A stretch of 64,000 nt of DNA, taken from contig OX419335.1 in the NCBI GenBank assembly GCA_948470475.1, forward strand, positions 39,276,303-39,340,302, written 5' to 3'. The notes below the pieces were generated by a model. The model made no database searches, was not told the origin of the DNA, and saw only the letters and a program-made list of their open reading frames with translations. Shown piece by piece: positions 8,900-21,993 of the stretch; the stretch's first letter is position 1; each line of letters starts with the position of its first letter. The position numbers and the translations under genes were made by a program. The stretch is from Galaxea fascicularis. Lineage: Eukaryota; Cnidaria; Anthozoa; Scleractinia; Euphylliidae.

Positions 8900-10080
8900 T
8901 TCAGATCTTAACAGGGGAAACTGGAAAATAATAGCCGGTAAACCCGAAGGATAATGCTGCAGTGGAGTTGCATCCAACAAGACCATTGAAAATTGGACAC
9001 AGAAACTAAATTGAAGACACTTGAAAATGCCGTGTTCAGTTAACGTGAGGTGCCGACCTTTTCAGGATTACCGATGGGATAATAAAACAAAAATTGATGT
9101 ATATATACAATATAGTCAAAGCATGGCCATCGTTTGGTGCGAATAAAACACAAAAGTCCCTGGCTATTAGTCAAGCTGAAAATAGGTACCGGCCTGAATT
9201 AAGCAATAACAATAATCTAAAAAAGCCCAACACTGCTCGGCGTTTTACAATCCACAAGTGATTTTTCTATTTCTTCGTTAAATCGAGCTCCGTACACTAG
9301 GGCTCGCAACCATACAGAGGGACTTAGGACCGTAATTATCATCCGATTAAAACGATTAGTTTAATTTGAACTTTGGCTGTGTAAATGCGTCCTTGTGTTT
9401 GACATTGAACACTTTGTACCTGATTTGTAGAATTAAAAGGATTCACATAGTTTAATTACAGACAAAAAGAGTTTCAGGGAGTCATCTGAGTGAGTGTACC
9501 AAAATCAACAAAAGAGTTATGTGATTGGTTTCCTAAAAAAATGGCTGACAAGGAATGTGGACGACTTGCCATGATGACTACTGACGGACCAGAGCTGAGA
9601 CATTTTGTTTCGATTTTGTTAATGAAATGCGCTATTTTGAAAGCATGCCGCGACAAAATCATCATTTTGAACTTCTTGGAAACGCTGTGCGTCATCATTT
9701 TAAAGAATAACGATACTATAGTTGGTGCGACATCTTATAAGGATTTTACCTACACAACAATGATTAGAAGTAGATACTAACTGACAATGGCGTCTTGGTG
9801 AGCTCGTGCGCGCGCATTTAACAGATCGATTATGACGTGACCTTCTGGGCAGCATTCATGATCATTGTTGAGACGTGATTAAAGAAAGTTATGCTCTCGG
9901 CAAAATCTCAACATGAGCAGGTAAGATATTCATTTCGTTTATACAACTCCAATATAAGTAAGATTGATTTCATCAATTAAGTAGTGGTTAATCTAGACAA
10001 AGTACCAGTCCACTCCGCATGAACGTTTTAGTCAGGTATTAGTTGTACAACACACAGCTATTTTAGATGAAATTTCTTTC
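8900..10080. other. Unassigned stretch
   Basis: No recognisable gene. A 96-residue plus-strand frame at 9490-9780 has no family motif, and an overlapping minus-strand frame of similar size argues that it is chance. Confidence 0.4.
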
Positions 10081-10084
10081 ACAC

Positions 10085-10330
10085 TCAATTTTACGATTGT
10101 CACAATTTCATACCAGTATTCATGTCTATATAGCGCTAACGGGTTGATTGGTTTCACGTGATCCCGCCTCCATTCTCATTTTTGACACCGCAAACATGAT
10201 CTCTTCACCCTTTGATACAACATCGACACCGACACAATTTCCTGATCTTAGTTCATTATGAGCAATTGATAGGAAACTGAGAACGTGGAAAGTTATGTCT
10301 TCCCGCTTTGCCGACAATCTCTGTTGGTTT
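10085..10330 (+). repeat. Upstream segment of the duplicated unit (copy B)
   Basis: Counterpart of 3225-3535 with the same block order. It ends in TTAGTTCATTATGAGCAATTG. It sits about 1.05 kb 5' of the intact LDAF1-like exon and is the best place to look for that gene's promoter or first exon. Confidence 0.6.
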
Positions 10331-10740
10331 CGTATCCTTGGAGACTTTACCGAAAAAGCTAAAACAGTTTGTCCGTCGCAGCTGCTTGCATAATGGTCTT
10401 CTTCTCTCATCTTTATTTCTTGCACGAAACACTGAATATATATGGACTCGCTCGTTCTACACTTTGTGCCAAGCTGGATGTTGGGGTAGAGAAAAAAAAT
10501 TAAGAGGAACGAAGTTATATTTGTACGTATTAAAGAGGCAAGCCTTTATCCCAACGTCGGAAATCTAGTCGGTCGCAGACGTTAGTCAGAATTATATACT
10601 CAGACTGTATCAAAGTTGTTCGCAAGTGAGAGGCGTATCCGTCTCTATTGCTAGCTCCTGCACCAGAAAGGACGCACTGAGTGATTATTAGATGGATAGG
10701 AGGATGCATGTAGTAAATAATTCAGTTTACTACAAAAGTA

Positions 10741-11205
10741 TAGACCTTTTAACGGTTTCAGTGGGATTTTGGCTGACTTTGAACCCCTGCAACTCCGCCA
10801 CGAGGCAGGATTTCGACAACGAAGATTATGTCTTTTGAAAGACAGTTTTATTAAGATGAAGTATAAAGAACAGATTGAGGCCACAACGACTGTAAATGAA
10901 CCATTAGGATTTTATACAAACCCTTCTGATCAAAATTACGAAAATTGCCTCGAAATTAGAAGCCACATAAGAAGATTTTTAATCTAATTTACAGACGTCG
11001 TACCTTCTTTAATGGCCTAATTTTCTGTTGGATGATTAATATCAATCAATCAAGCTATTAATAATAGTGGCAAATTTTGGAAATCCGCCTCTTTGTAACG
11101 GCGTTGCAGCGGTTTAAAGTCGACCAAATCCCCTCTAATAACTGCAATTTTAGCCGTGTTTGCCCCCACCAACAAAGATGGCGTCAGAAACCGTGGAAAG
11201 GTCTA
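10741..11205. mobile_element. TA-flanked MITE (Tc1/mariner-like)
   Basis: The 461-bp insert 10743-11203 has inverted ends GACCTTTTAACGGTTTC and GACCTTTCCACGGTTTC and is flanked by TA at 10741-10742 and 11204-11205. The paralogous unit at about 5121-5140 shows the site without the insert (ACAAAAGTA followed directly by ATGCCGTGTA), which fixes the boundaries. It carries no transposase; the 72-residue frame inside it has no known motif. Confidence 0.78.
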
Positions 11206-11379
11206 CTGCCATGTAATCACAGAAGCGAATAAGATGGCAAGACGACAGTGACATGTGCGAGTGAGTGTTAGTGCTTGGGTAGTTTTCTTTATTTTGGCCT
11301 GGTGGCTAAACATATGACTGCCCTATGGTAATTTTACACAGACATTTAAACAGCCCATCGTCTATTTCTTTTTCCACAG

Positions 11380-11896
11380 TGAGGTGTCGAACTCGGATGT
11401 GAAATCAGTGGCCCCAGCAATGATATGTATCAAGCATTTTTTTAACTCCATGATAGATTACTTAGGAATTACACGTCTTCACATTCAGGCCATTAAGCAA
11501 AGGCCCTTTATAGCTCTTTATCTTGGTATATTTCTCGCCACCGCGTTTTTGCCGATGTTGGCGTATCTGCTATTTACATGCACGATAGTATCATTAGGCG
11601 TGCTCCTATTGGCTGTTGTGGAGAGTGGGATAATCGCCATGGCAACGATTACCTTGCTGGTGTTTCTGGTCATTCCAGCATGCACTGCGACCGGATTGTC
11701 TTTTCTCGGGTACACTATTTACGTCGCTGTGTCACAGATGAAAACCCTTGGATCGTCTTCACTGAATGATCCAGAGAAACGTTTCGCTAGAGAAGACTTG
11801 AAACTGAGATGTGACGAGAAACCGAGTCTTGAGGCAAACATTCGCTCTAGCGGTGCAAAGAGAGGGTCCAAAGGAATGGAGAAGAACACTTGTTAA
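11380..11896 (+). CDS. LDAF1/promethin-like four-helix membrane protein (intact copy B)
   Basis: The last or only coding exon follows a strong acceptor (TTCTTTTTCCACAG, ends 11379). The frame is open from the exon start. The ATG at 11420 gives 158 residues, close to the roughly 160 aa of human LDAF1. Residues 29-106 are almost continuously hydrophobic: RPFIALYLGIFLA, LPMLAYLLF, IVSLGVLLLAVVESG, ITLLVFLVIPAC, then a GYTIYVAV helix. They are followed by a polar basic tail. This R/HPF...P...E-G...helix-hairpin pattern resembles promethin/LDAF1, an ER protein that partners seipin at lipid-droplet assembly sites. The match is by pattern only, and another small tetraspan family is possible. If an upstream exon exists, the join would be phase 2. 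A poly(A) signal lies at 11999. Confidence 0.55.
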
Positions 11897-11998
11897 GTAT
11901 CCAGTGCTTCGTGTTGAGAAGAAACGAATTTCTGTAATGCCGACTTGATTATTGAATGAAACCGTCTTTGACGAATTTCTTGTGCATGTATTTCAATG

Positions 11999-12004
11999 AT
12001 TAAA
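11999..12004 (+). terminator. Poly(A) signal ATTAAA of the LDAF1-like gene
   Basis: ATTAAA about 100 bp past the stop, in the conserved ATTAAAATATG word also found after copy A (about 5975). Confidence 0.5.
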
Positions 12005-12270
12005 ATATGTTTGTCAGCATAGCGTTTTGTTTGGTTGACTTAATTGTTTTATTTCACCGTGGTAAAAGCAAATCCTTTTCCATCCTATTAGCTTACAGTA
12101 TAAATCTGCTCGCGTTCTATCTCGAATGCCGGTCTCGATTGGTTATGGTATTCTGTGATAGATAGTGAGTAGCGTTTGTCAACAAAATGGCGACCGCTTC
12201 TTCGCGTTTTCAAAGTGTCTGCAGGGAGAATTTAGATAATTTACTTTTTTAGTTTGGAACGACTAGTAGA

Positions 12271-12395
12271 TTTATACTTAAACAATTTGATTATCGATTT
12301 CTATGCGCGATAGTTGATTCGGGCTGCGCCCTCACAGCTATCACGTGATAGAAATCTCGAACTCAGTCATAATCTAATTGTTAAATAGCGTAAAC
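12271..12395. mobile_element. Foldback MITE within the copy-B insertion
   Basis: Imperfect arms TTAAACAATTTGATTAT (about 12279-12295) and the inverted ATAATCTAATTGTTAAA (about 12369-12385). An inner pair, GATTTCTATGCGCGATAG and CTATCACGTGATAGAAATC, surrounds GGGCTGCGCCCTCAC. It falls in the block (about 12060-12540) that is missing from copy A, so it arrived after the duplication or was lost from copy A. Confidence 0.6.
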
Positions 12396-12867
12396 TTAAA
12401 AGTCCCAACAGAACAGAACATGACTGCCCAGTTTTTTGAAGCTGACTCAGTAGCCCACGAGGGTCAGTATGAAGGCTTCCAATGTGGAGTGATTACAAAT
12501 CGGAGGAATGTTCGCCAAACGTTTTTTTAAAGGCAATGAGGGAATCAAGGGCTTCTTAAGCTTAAAACTGGCTATTAAAACCTTTTTCAGGAAGAAGATG
12601 AAACCCCCCGTGCTTGCTTAGGTCGGACAAACAAAACGAGTCTGGTCTTCACCAGTCTAGAACGCTTAATTCCTTTGCCGTGTTAAGTAGCACAAAAAGG
12701 TTTATCCTCTAACAGTTTATTGCCCGGATGGTCCTGTTTTTTGATTAAGTGACCGGGAGCGTAAAAAAAAAAAAAAAAAACCAAAGAATCAATCAAGTTG
12801 ATCGAGTTTTCAGCAGATCGGTGGAACGGGCACACAAATCGATATGGCAAGAAGTGATCGGTCAGTC

Positions 12868-12976
12868 AAGACGGAAAATTGCCTTCATTAATTCACATTA
12901 TGTTAGAAAGGTTTCATTTCCAAACAGATCGGTAAATTCTTTTTCGGGGTGCTGGCCCAAACGCCTTTTCTTATAA
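12868..12976. other. Copy-B-specific insertion of about 105 bp
   Basis: Copy A reads GTTAGTCAATGACTAAAACG without interruption at about 6465-6485. Copy B has about 105 extra bases between GTCAGTCA and ATGACTAAAACG. No inverted ends are seen. Confidence 0.55.
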
Positions 12977-13109
12977 TGACTAAAACGAAATCGCTTCGCA
13001 ACCATTACAATCTCTAACCCATACCATGAAACGGCTTCTATCGATTATTCGATACTCTTGGAACGTGCCTTTGTTTGGTTTCATGTTTGTGGTTCAGCTC
13101 ACGAGAAAA

Positions 13110-16048
13110 TTTTGTTGAAATTTTGTCTTACTCCGCAATTGCATGCATGTTTTGAGTTTCAATATGTTTGCTCCGTTTCAGTCTTGAGTTTTTAAGCTTT
13201 AAAGAATTGTAACTGTCTCAAACTTCTTTTACAAACAATGTATAAGAAATCTGACTCCCCCATTCTTTCTTATAATTACACTGAATCAGGCAACATTAGG
13301 TGAAGGAAATTAGCTTCGTATAACGGAGCCTGAGCTAGGAACATATTCGATAACTAACTGAGTCTGATTTTATTTAGCAAGGTTAAAACCACAGAGCTCA
13401 ACTCTTTCGGCTTCATGCATGCGACGCATCGATCTTTTTAAGTTCGCGTTTGCCACGGAGTAGAAAACAATCTGTGCAGTAGATCTTGAAAGCCTGTAAA
13501 CAAATCTGAGACAATCACAGCGATTCTACAAGTTCTATTGTTTGAAGTCATTCAGTTGTAGCGGTTGTTGTCCCAACGCAATAAGAATACAAAAAGGCGC
13601 AATAATTGTAGCTAACGAATCAAATTACAGGCCCAAAAAATGCTGAGATAAAATTATTCAGTTCACGCCCACAGCAGTATTAATGGCCAGACTTCGAAAT
13701 TTACCTTCAACTATATTTGCCGGTAAAAATTGGTTCTACCCCAGAAACACAAGGCGGTTAATCAAATATTGGAATTGCACTGTTTTATTGTTTGAAGGCC
13801 TCAACATCTGCTCAACCTGTGGTTTTCAAAATATACTTTTAAGTTCGTGTTTTAGAGTTTAATTAAAACAGTTTAAATTAAAACAATTTTTCATTTGCTG
13901 GTTACAGGCTGACAGCTATGATGTACAGGGTTTTCCGAACGCAGTCTGATGAGTGGGTTTGCACTTTTAAGCTTATTGTTCAACGATTGCCCCCATCTGT
14001 TGATGGCCTGTGTCAAGGAATAGCTAATTACCCAAGCGGAAACTAAACAACATTAACTTAAGTGCGAAAAAGCCCGAGGTTTTGAGCTTAAAGTGAAGCC
14101 ATTAATGAGCAGCATCAAGAATAAGCATCATCTCAGTTAAATGGTTTCGCTTTTTAAGCGACTTCTGTTCTCAAAGGAGTTTATTTTGTCGGATCTCCAT
14201 TTAAAAACGTGGATAGAAAAAAAGAGTTACCGGAAAATTTTTATTTGTATTATTTGTTATCGAAATAACCATGGCATCCGCTGTGAAAATGACAAAATTA
14301 AAATCATTGAAAAAAAGAGATTGAAAAATGTGTTAACTACCGCTAATTAATTGTAGCGTGCAATTGAATTTTTTCGTTCACGGCTTCCGTGTTTTTTAGG
14401 CTTAATGTATCACTCCTTCCATTCAATTTGTTCTTGTCCGGGCCTCCTTGATATCCGCCCTGTAGGGATGTTTAAGAAGGGCATTCAAAATGTTCTTGGC
14501 CTTTGTGGTTGGTAACAGTAAGCTGGGACTAAGTGATCTCCCTCTTGCGCCCTTTAATTTATTTATGGAAATATAAAACTCTTAAGGCACACGCAAATCA
14601 AAATACTTTTCTATTTAACGCGACTCAAAGTGGACGATATCTTCTCCATGTGACAGGTGGGTTCGATAAATCGTAAAGTGCAGTAGATCACTTCAGTTAA
14701 TAAACTTATCGCATTAAATAAGCCGGAATAAGGCAACGCTTATGGCACGCACACATGCAGAACATAATATCACTCTTTCAGATCAGATAACTTGAATTTT
14801 TCGAACGACATTTCTGTAAAAGATATGTGTACATTTTTAGTGGCTCATATGTGCTCTCTTTCACTTGCAATAAAGCTTTGATTCATTGAGGTTGTTGACG
14901 GAAATTTGTGATTTGAAATCTCCATCCCATTTCCGCGTGAGGGCTAAACGCACTCTTCGGATATCAATTACAGGATTCAGTTTGTTTCAAGAAAGCAAAA
15001 GCCATTAATTTTTTTCTCACAGCTAATGCACTGTCATATAAAACGGGATCCCGCATTAATCCAATGAGCGTACTCCTCGTTTTGCGTATTGATTATTTGT
15101 GCACACACGGCAGTCAAATGTACTTTCTTTTTCCCAGAATCGTGTCACTTAAAGGTTGGCTGAATTCAAAGTTCATGAAGATTTTAAGCAATAAATGCTC
15201 GTTTAAATTTCATATATGGAAAAACGGGAACTAGTTTTAGAGATTTCACCCGGGAAAATCAGCAATCTGTGCGATATCAAACATTTCTCGGCCCAGCACC
15301 TGTTCGATGCAGTGACGGCTTCTGTTCGGCTGCGAAATGTTCACGCAAAAATAAACTGTTACAAACTACAATGTTATCTTCGCCCCAAACAAAACCGCTG
15401 TTATAAATCTTGCTGATAGCACTGACCATGTTAAAATCAAAGCTTTGACTCCACATTTGTTCAACTGAGATTCATTGTGAATGAGTTGTAAATGAATGCA
15501 CGTTCGCCGGCCATCAGTAAGTAGCCCGCTAGGCAGTCTGCGTCAGTCTTTGGCGCGCCGCTCCAGCGACTTATCACCGAAGAGCAGCAAACAGGCGGTG
15601 AATTACTGCAGCCAGCTCTTGCCAATCGGTCAAAATCCTGTAATTTGCTTGTTTTTCTGTCTGTATAGTCATCTTAGTTGCTTTACTGTCCTTAAGTTGA
15701 GTCAAATCATTTTGGCGATAGCTGAGTGAGGGTTGAAATTCATTCGCATATATTGGGGCAGAGTAATAGAGACGGTAAGTAAAGTAAGTACCAAAGCGTG
15801 TTTTATCAGTGTAAAAGGAGTTTGCTAGGCAAAACATCTTATGAATCTATTAGGCAGGAACTTATAAACGTCCGTGATATTGGTCGACTTCTAGTTTTAA
15901 CAGGCTTATCCGCCACATCTATCCGGCCTTATATTCGCAAACGTTTTCGCCCACCTACCTCTCTCGGGCGTTTTCTTCGACTCATTTCCGACGATTTTCT
16001 TGACCTAAAATCTGTTTTAAAGGAAAGGTTTAGCTTGCTAGTTCAGTT
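13110..16048. other. Gene-free interval
   Basis: AT-rich sequence with no frame showing a domain motif, no tRNA and no clear terminal repeats. Frames such as 15496-15729 overlap opposite-strand frames and lack conserved words. Confidence 0.45.
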
Positions 16049-16049
16049 T

Positions 16050-16220
16050 GTACAGAACTGCACCGGTACCGCAGAGGTCATGGGTTCCACTACCGTACAA
16101 GCCTGGCTTTTTGTTCACTACTGCTCAAATAGTGTTCATGACTTCAATGTTCACTTACATCTTCATTCTTTAATCCGCAGTTCAAAAGCAGTAGGATTTC
16201 TCATATTCACATTCATTTAA
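16050..16220 (+). mobile_element. SINE fragment with decayed B box
   Basis: GCACCGGTACCGCAGAGGTC followed by ATGGGTTCCACTACCGTACA looks like the second half of a tRNA-derived head, with the B box GGTTCGAATCC mutated to GGTTCCACTACC. A non-tRNA body with ACTACTGCTCAAATAGTGTTC follows. The 140-residue open frame that crosses this region is therefore not a gene. Confidence 0.5.
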
Positions 16221-19200
16221 AGTGAGTTATCTTAAAACTAATAAGATTTGCAGATCGAACTGTCACCAAGAATAATCATTTTGCGCGCACGACAAAAAAA
16301 TAATTTGGAGTTGACTGTTTATTCTCGAGAACGAATCCAACACCGGCAAGTCCAAGTGATGTTAGTTGTCATTAACAGTTTTGTATTCAGATGAAAAGTA
16401 TGACTAAGAGGTTATTGAGATCCTTCAGCCTTGTCACTGATTTCTTGTGTTATATATTGATTTACTATCTTATTGAAAAATGTTCTGTTGAAACTGACAC
16501 GCGGTTTCGGTTTAAAAAGCGCTTCTAGTATACGAATACAAATCTACTAATTGAAAGGTTTTTCTCAACACTGGTCTGTAAATTCTTGTGCCTTTGTAGT
16601 TTTATCAAAAGAACTATGTCCCAGATCACTGGCAGCTATGAAAGAAAGCTGTGTACTGAGTGCGCATGCTTTTAGTGCTGTCTCTTTCATGTTTCCCCTC
16701 GCTCTTTGTTGTCAGTCCCACAGAACAAAATGGCGAACGCCGCTTGAATATTGGATCCACAGAAAAGACAGCTATTAAAGCTGATAACATTAATAGGTCA
16801 TTTGGAAAACACGGATGGGCATCAAGTATTCACTTACCCCGAAGGCCCTGTAGTTAAAAACACATTAACGCGATATTCAGGGTGCCAAGAGATATTACAA
16901 GATGACCCAGAAAAGTGGCGCCAAACAGCCGTGGAAGAAGCAATCTAGGTGGATCCTAAATTGGGCCGTGAAAGAATCGAAATCCAATGAATATTTCTTA
17001 TCTGTTTTTTACTGACAGATGAAGAGAGATTCAAAATGTTATGCTCACTCTAATGCTCTGCACCAATACTGTATCTGGTATGTCTATAAAGTGCTTAATG
17101 CCCGTTTGCGCGTCCTCTATAAATTGACTTTTTGGTATACCGAGGACGAGGCTTGAGACATATGCCCTGACGAAATCTATAGGGGCACGTTTCACCCGGT
17201 CAGTGCGTACATTCATTATTATTATTCGTATTCCTTTTTTACTCTTTGGTTTTGTCGTTTTCATCTGTAAATTCCCAGCGTCGTTTTTCAGCCAAACGTT
17301 ACTGTTCAGAAACAACGTCAACAGCATTGAGAGTACTCTTCTTCAGCAACAAAATCTTTTGTCTCGTGTTTTAAACTTAGACATGGCCGTTCAAAAGACG
17401 CTTTGTTTTTTTCAAGTCAAGCGTGTACCATTTATCTTAATATATTCGTTAATTCAAAATGCCTGGAGCACAATTTTCATCTGATACACAGATGTTTAAG
17501 TCTGGAAGACCAGCTTTTTTCAGTTTCTGCAGAGCATCATGAGAAAATTTAAATGAGAGAACGACGGTGCTCCAGCGAGGAGAGCATTAACAAAGCGAGT
17601 ATATATCTCGTCTGATAAATTTCCCATACGGTTCACTGAGATTAATAACGATTTTGCAGCTGACTTGGTGAAAGCTTTCTCAAGAAATTGTAGATTCTTT
17701 GTACAGGATGTCAAACTCGCTAATTTCATTGCATTTCATTTCGAATGGCTTTGTCATACGATCAGCTTCTTACAGAGGTGAAACTAAAATTAGTTTGATT
17801 TTAATTTCAGTAGCGCCAGCAAAACTCTAAGTTTCTAGCGCGCTGCACGGGTCTGTAGAATTCTTCTATAATCCGTTTTTAGCTAGCTTAAACTTTATTA
17901 GGAAGAGAGTTTTCTCGTTATGATTCTAAAAAGTGCTATGTGAGATATAAAACGAGAGATTACGGTTCGCTGCATTGAGGACTAAATATTACTGCTAAAA
18001 ATCTACGCATAATTTGCGAGCATTAAAGATTTCGGTTCCACTTATACGAACCTAGCCTGCCGGCACTGTCACTTTCGTGGAAAAAATGCACCGTTGCAAA
18101 AACAACTTCAGGTCTATTCGTGGCTAAAACAGCGAGGATTCCCATTAATAAACGACATAATAAAAATTGGCTAGGATCAAGGAACCTTTGCTTGAAAGGC
18201 GATTCCCTGATAACTGGAATTGAAACTCTTGGCGTTTGGTTGTTGCCAATAAAATGTCCACGAAGTGCAGTAGATACATAGTGGATATAAACTAGCGGCC
18301 TTTCGAAGACTGCGCATGGGTGTTTGGATTCTACAAAGGATGTTTCCCGTTGGCGGGTGGCTTAAACATTGCACAACTAACAAAGCGGGTAAATAATACA
18401 ATAAAGAGACTGTTGGAAATTATGATTTACTTTCTAGCTTATTGAGCGATTCTTGGTGAGTTTTTAGAATACTTCGGTTGGGGGTTGTTAAAATATACAT
18501 GCTTACAGACTTCAAATTAATTTTTTACCGCGGGTATTTTACAGTTTGCTTGTTTGCTTAAAAAACCATTCTGTTTTAACCATTCATTTAAATTTTTTCT
18601 TTGATAACAAAAGCAGAATGTAGAATAGTTTTCTGTAAGCCTCATGCAATGCTTATGACTGACAGATAGCGTTTTTTTTTCTCTCTGCTTAATAGTTAAA
18701 GCTGTATTATTTTCATACTAACTGATTTTGACCGGCCGTTAAGAAGTATAGCAGGATTAAAATACATGTATGACGGCTTTTGCAGCAATACATGGACAAA
18801 CAACGAGAAATATGTTAGCGAATCTTTCCTAGGTTTAAAATAATGTACTGCACTCTGCATTTTCATTATGTTTTATAAAGATGCTTTGTGATGCACGCGC
18901 CACACTTGAGACGTTCTGTGAAAATACAATTCACGTGTTTATTGGTGTCTACTGTTGTTATTCAAGTTGGGATTTTGGCTTGATTTTGATTTACTAAAGC
19001 AAAACTGATTTACGTCGCCGAGAAGGGACCGGGAAGAAACACTGCCGGGTATATTTTGTATTCTTAGCACGCATATCTTATCGCGGTTGAATGGTGAATC
19101 GATAGCAGCTGCTACCCATATTGTCGAATTAGAAATTTCACAAAAAAACCTGTTAATTATCCTACTGTTTAGGGCAACGCGAACGGTTATTTAGATAAAA

Positions 19201-21890
19201 AAAATAATAAAAGATAAGACGCTTTAGCGTTTATTCGAGAAAAAATAGACGCAGTCTAAGGAAGGAACTGAAAACGCATGAATGTAATAACTCTCAAGGA
19301 GATATTAAGGGGCTCAATCTGGTTGAAAAAATATTAAAAAGTAGTAAAATTTTCAGCACGCATGAAATTAGTGGAAGAATTGGCTCCAGTATATTTCTGC
19401 GCAGGTCTTATTCCTGAAAAATATAACTACATCTGAACATAACTACATGACTACATCTAGGCTTTTTAGCACTTGGTTTAACACCTTAGAACAACTCTTT
19501 ACAAAAAGACATGTAAACGTTGATTTTTTGCAGAATTTGGGAAACAATGCCGGCACCGAAATGACAGCCTGTGATCGATAGCTACAAATTCAGCATCTAC
19601 ATCTTTCTTTGATTATGTTTTGACTAGTACGCGGAAAAAATCGCTAGCTCCATTATTATATTTAACGATTATTTCCAGCTCGCTGTCGGCCATCGTTAAT
19701 TTCAGTACTAAACACCGCCAATGTGGATGTTACACGGGGAGTCTTTACAATAGAAATGTTTTACTCCCAACCATATTTTTTTTCATTGTTTCATTTTAAC
19801 ATTTGCATAAATAAACCCCGCAAGAGGAGAGGGTTTTATCTTTTCCGTACCGAAACACCTTTCCCGATCTAATTTTTGTTGTGTGTTGAAGTAACCCTAT
19901 TTCGTCATTGGAGACGACCATTAGAAATGTAGAACCGTACACTTTGATCAATCTTGATCGCATACATCTTGTCTGGTTCAGTCGTGTTAAGTAGCTTAAG
20001 TGCTTTTAGCTTGGAAATTTTCCTTATTAGCCAAATATTAATTCATCATTCGTTCAATCAAAGAATAGCCTGCCCTGTGCTCCTATTTAAAACAATAACT
20101 ATTTTTTCTTCATTCTGCGGTAATTTTCCCTCGGGGTCTTTGGTTAATAATTTGAAAGAAGTCTGCAATTAGCAATACGAAAGAAAGTCGCAGTTGTTTA
20201 ACAGCGTAGTTAAAGAAAATATTCAAGACGAACCGCCGGCCAATTTTTTGTTGAATTTTAATCGCTTTTAATCGCGAAAGAGTCAAATTAAAAGGTTGCG
20301 CAGTTTAGTCTCGATGAACTGATTAAAAATCTAGAGAAACGTTCACTTCCGAAGATAATTTAGACTTCTGCCAAGTAAATTATTCAGTACCGCTGGAAAA
20401 TACAGAAACCGATGCTACAGTTCCCAGGGCACTATTTGAAAAACTTTGTCAGCAGTTCGATGACCACTAGCTTAAACATTTTTTCCTTGATAAAAAATGT
20501 TTTTCGGTACACTTTGACAGGAAGCAAATCACAACGAAAAGACGATACTAGGGAGATTTCCATTTCATGCTAATGGTTGCTCTTAAAAACCTCTCTCCCG
20601 CTAAATCTGAAACCATTTCGAATCTGTTTTATGACTGACACATCTAGCACTCGGTATTTGCAGTGTCTAAGGAAAAACTTGCTTTAATTTGTATTTTTTT
20701 AGTCATTTTGAAGAGTTTTAATATTTTTCTGTCAAAAAAGACATATTAGGACTGTGGAGGTGTAATGTTTTCTGGCTTTAAGAGGTATTCGGAACAGTTT
20801 ATATTTAGCATGCTTGGCAGCAACCGCAGTGAAGAAGGATTTCGGCACGCACAATTGTTCCTTCCTTCAAAGAGCGATATTATCACAGTGTCATTAACCC
20901 AAGACGGGAATAAGGTCCGCCACAAATGATTGCAAACAAACCGTATCCTGTCTGGATTTTAGGCCGAGTAAATACTTCTAAAGATAATCGCCACTTCGTA
21001 CAACTTAGCAACGAATCGAACACAAGGCTGCAAACACGTTTGATTTCGGTGCGCGCCATTAATCATTGCAGTTAATTCGATTAAAAGTCAGTAAGGCAAT
21101 CCTGTATGCATCTGTTAATAGCCTTCGATCATCTCCCACGCCGCCTCTAATTAGATTCTTCTCGATTTTCCCCCCGTGGATAAAAGCGACTCATATCGTC
21201 ATCGATGTGTAAAATCGCTCATACCATATGCTGTTCGTTTATTTTGCGATCCAATAATCATCCTACGTGTCTTGACCCCGAACAAACATACACCAACAAC
21301 CTGATTGATTACATTAATAATACATGAAACAATAGTAGTAAACTGAAAAAAAGTTTGTTTTCTCTTCTGGTTGAGTTCAAAAGGTGGGCTAGCACAACTG
21401 GGCGAATAAAGTGCTCACCCCAGTAACGAAACACGACCACGAAAACAGTGGTGTGATGGTACTGGTCCGTGCGCAGCGCAGCGCCATCTTGTCAGCCAGT
21501 CAACGAGACTCCGTTTGCTAACAAGCTGAAAGACTGTATTGAGCTGTGTTATCCTATACATTGTACCTCCTCCTCTCCCCATTAAACTGTCAAGAAGAGT
21601 TCTTCCGGCGCCAGACATTCCGCTCCGTTCACAGGGAACGATTTAAATTGTTTGATTACAGCGTTAATGACGAGGTTTTTCTGTACATGGCCTTTGATAA
21701 AGAGCAACAAGCTGTGACTCTTTCCCGCCAATCACGTGATCAGCTCCGTCAAACTTGTCATACACCCCGCGTTATCTGTGTCACGCGCATGCGTAACCGA
21801 TCCTCGTTGCTATGGTGTTCACCTGTCACAGATCGACCTGGGTTGGGTTTTGTTCATGACGGCTTTAAAAACCCATCACCTCCAAAAATG
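16221..21890. other. Gene-free interval upstream of GFI1-like gene A
   Basis: No coding region, RNA or terminal-repeat element could be recognised over 5.7 kb. It directly precedes a developmental transcription-factor gene and is unusually free of obvious transposons compared with 2-13 kb and 39-47 kb, so it may hold regulatory DNA. That is inference. Confidence 0.4.
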
Positions 21891-21897
21891 CCTTTAT

Positions 21898-21904
21898 TAT
21901 AAAA
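21898..21904 (+). promoter_or_regulatory. TATA box candidate of GFI1-like gene A
   Basis: TATAAAA lies 90 bp before the ATG at 21994. A start about 30 bp downstream would give a 5' UTR of roughly 60-70 nt. Confidence 0.45.
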
Positions 21905-21993
21905 CGACCAGCTTGCTGTCGTTCGTTTATTCGAGACATCGCTCAGATTTCGCTTTGGCTCAACCGGAGCAACGACAAGCGAGATTAAAAAAG

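Larger units (their letters stand above)
10680..13110 (+). repeat. Tandem-duplicated unit, copy B (main part)
   Basis: Counterpart of 4957-6615. It keeps the only open version of the LDAF1-like exon and carries several insertions absent from copy A. Confidence 0.8.

Noticed and set aside
9490..9780. 96-residue frame as a host gene
   Set aside because: No motif, no splice context, and an opposite-strand frame of similar size.
12749..12976. 75-residue frame with Lys run
   Set aside because: Begins in a poly-A tract and crosses the duplicated non-coding block and its insertion.
15798..16220. 140-residue open frame as a gene
   Set aside because: Its second half is a SINE-like sequence and no domain motif is visible.
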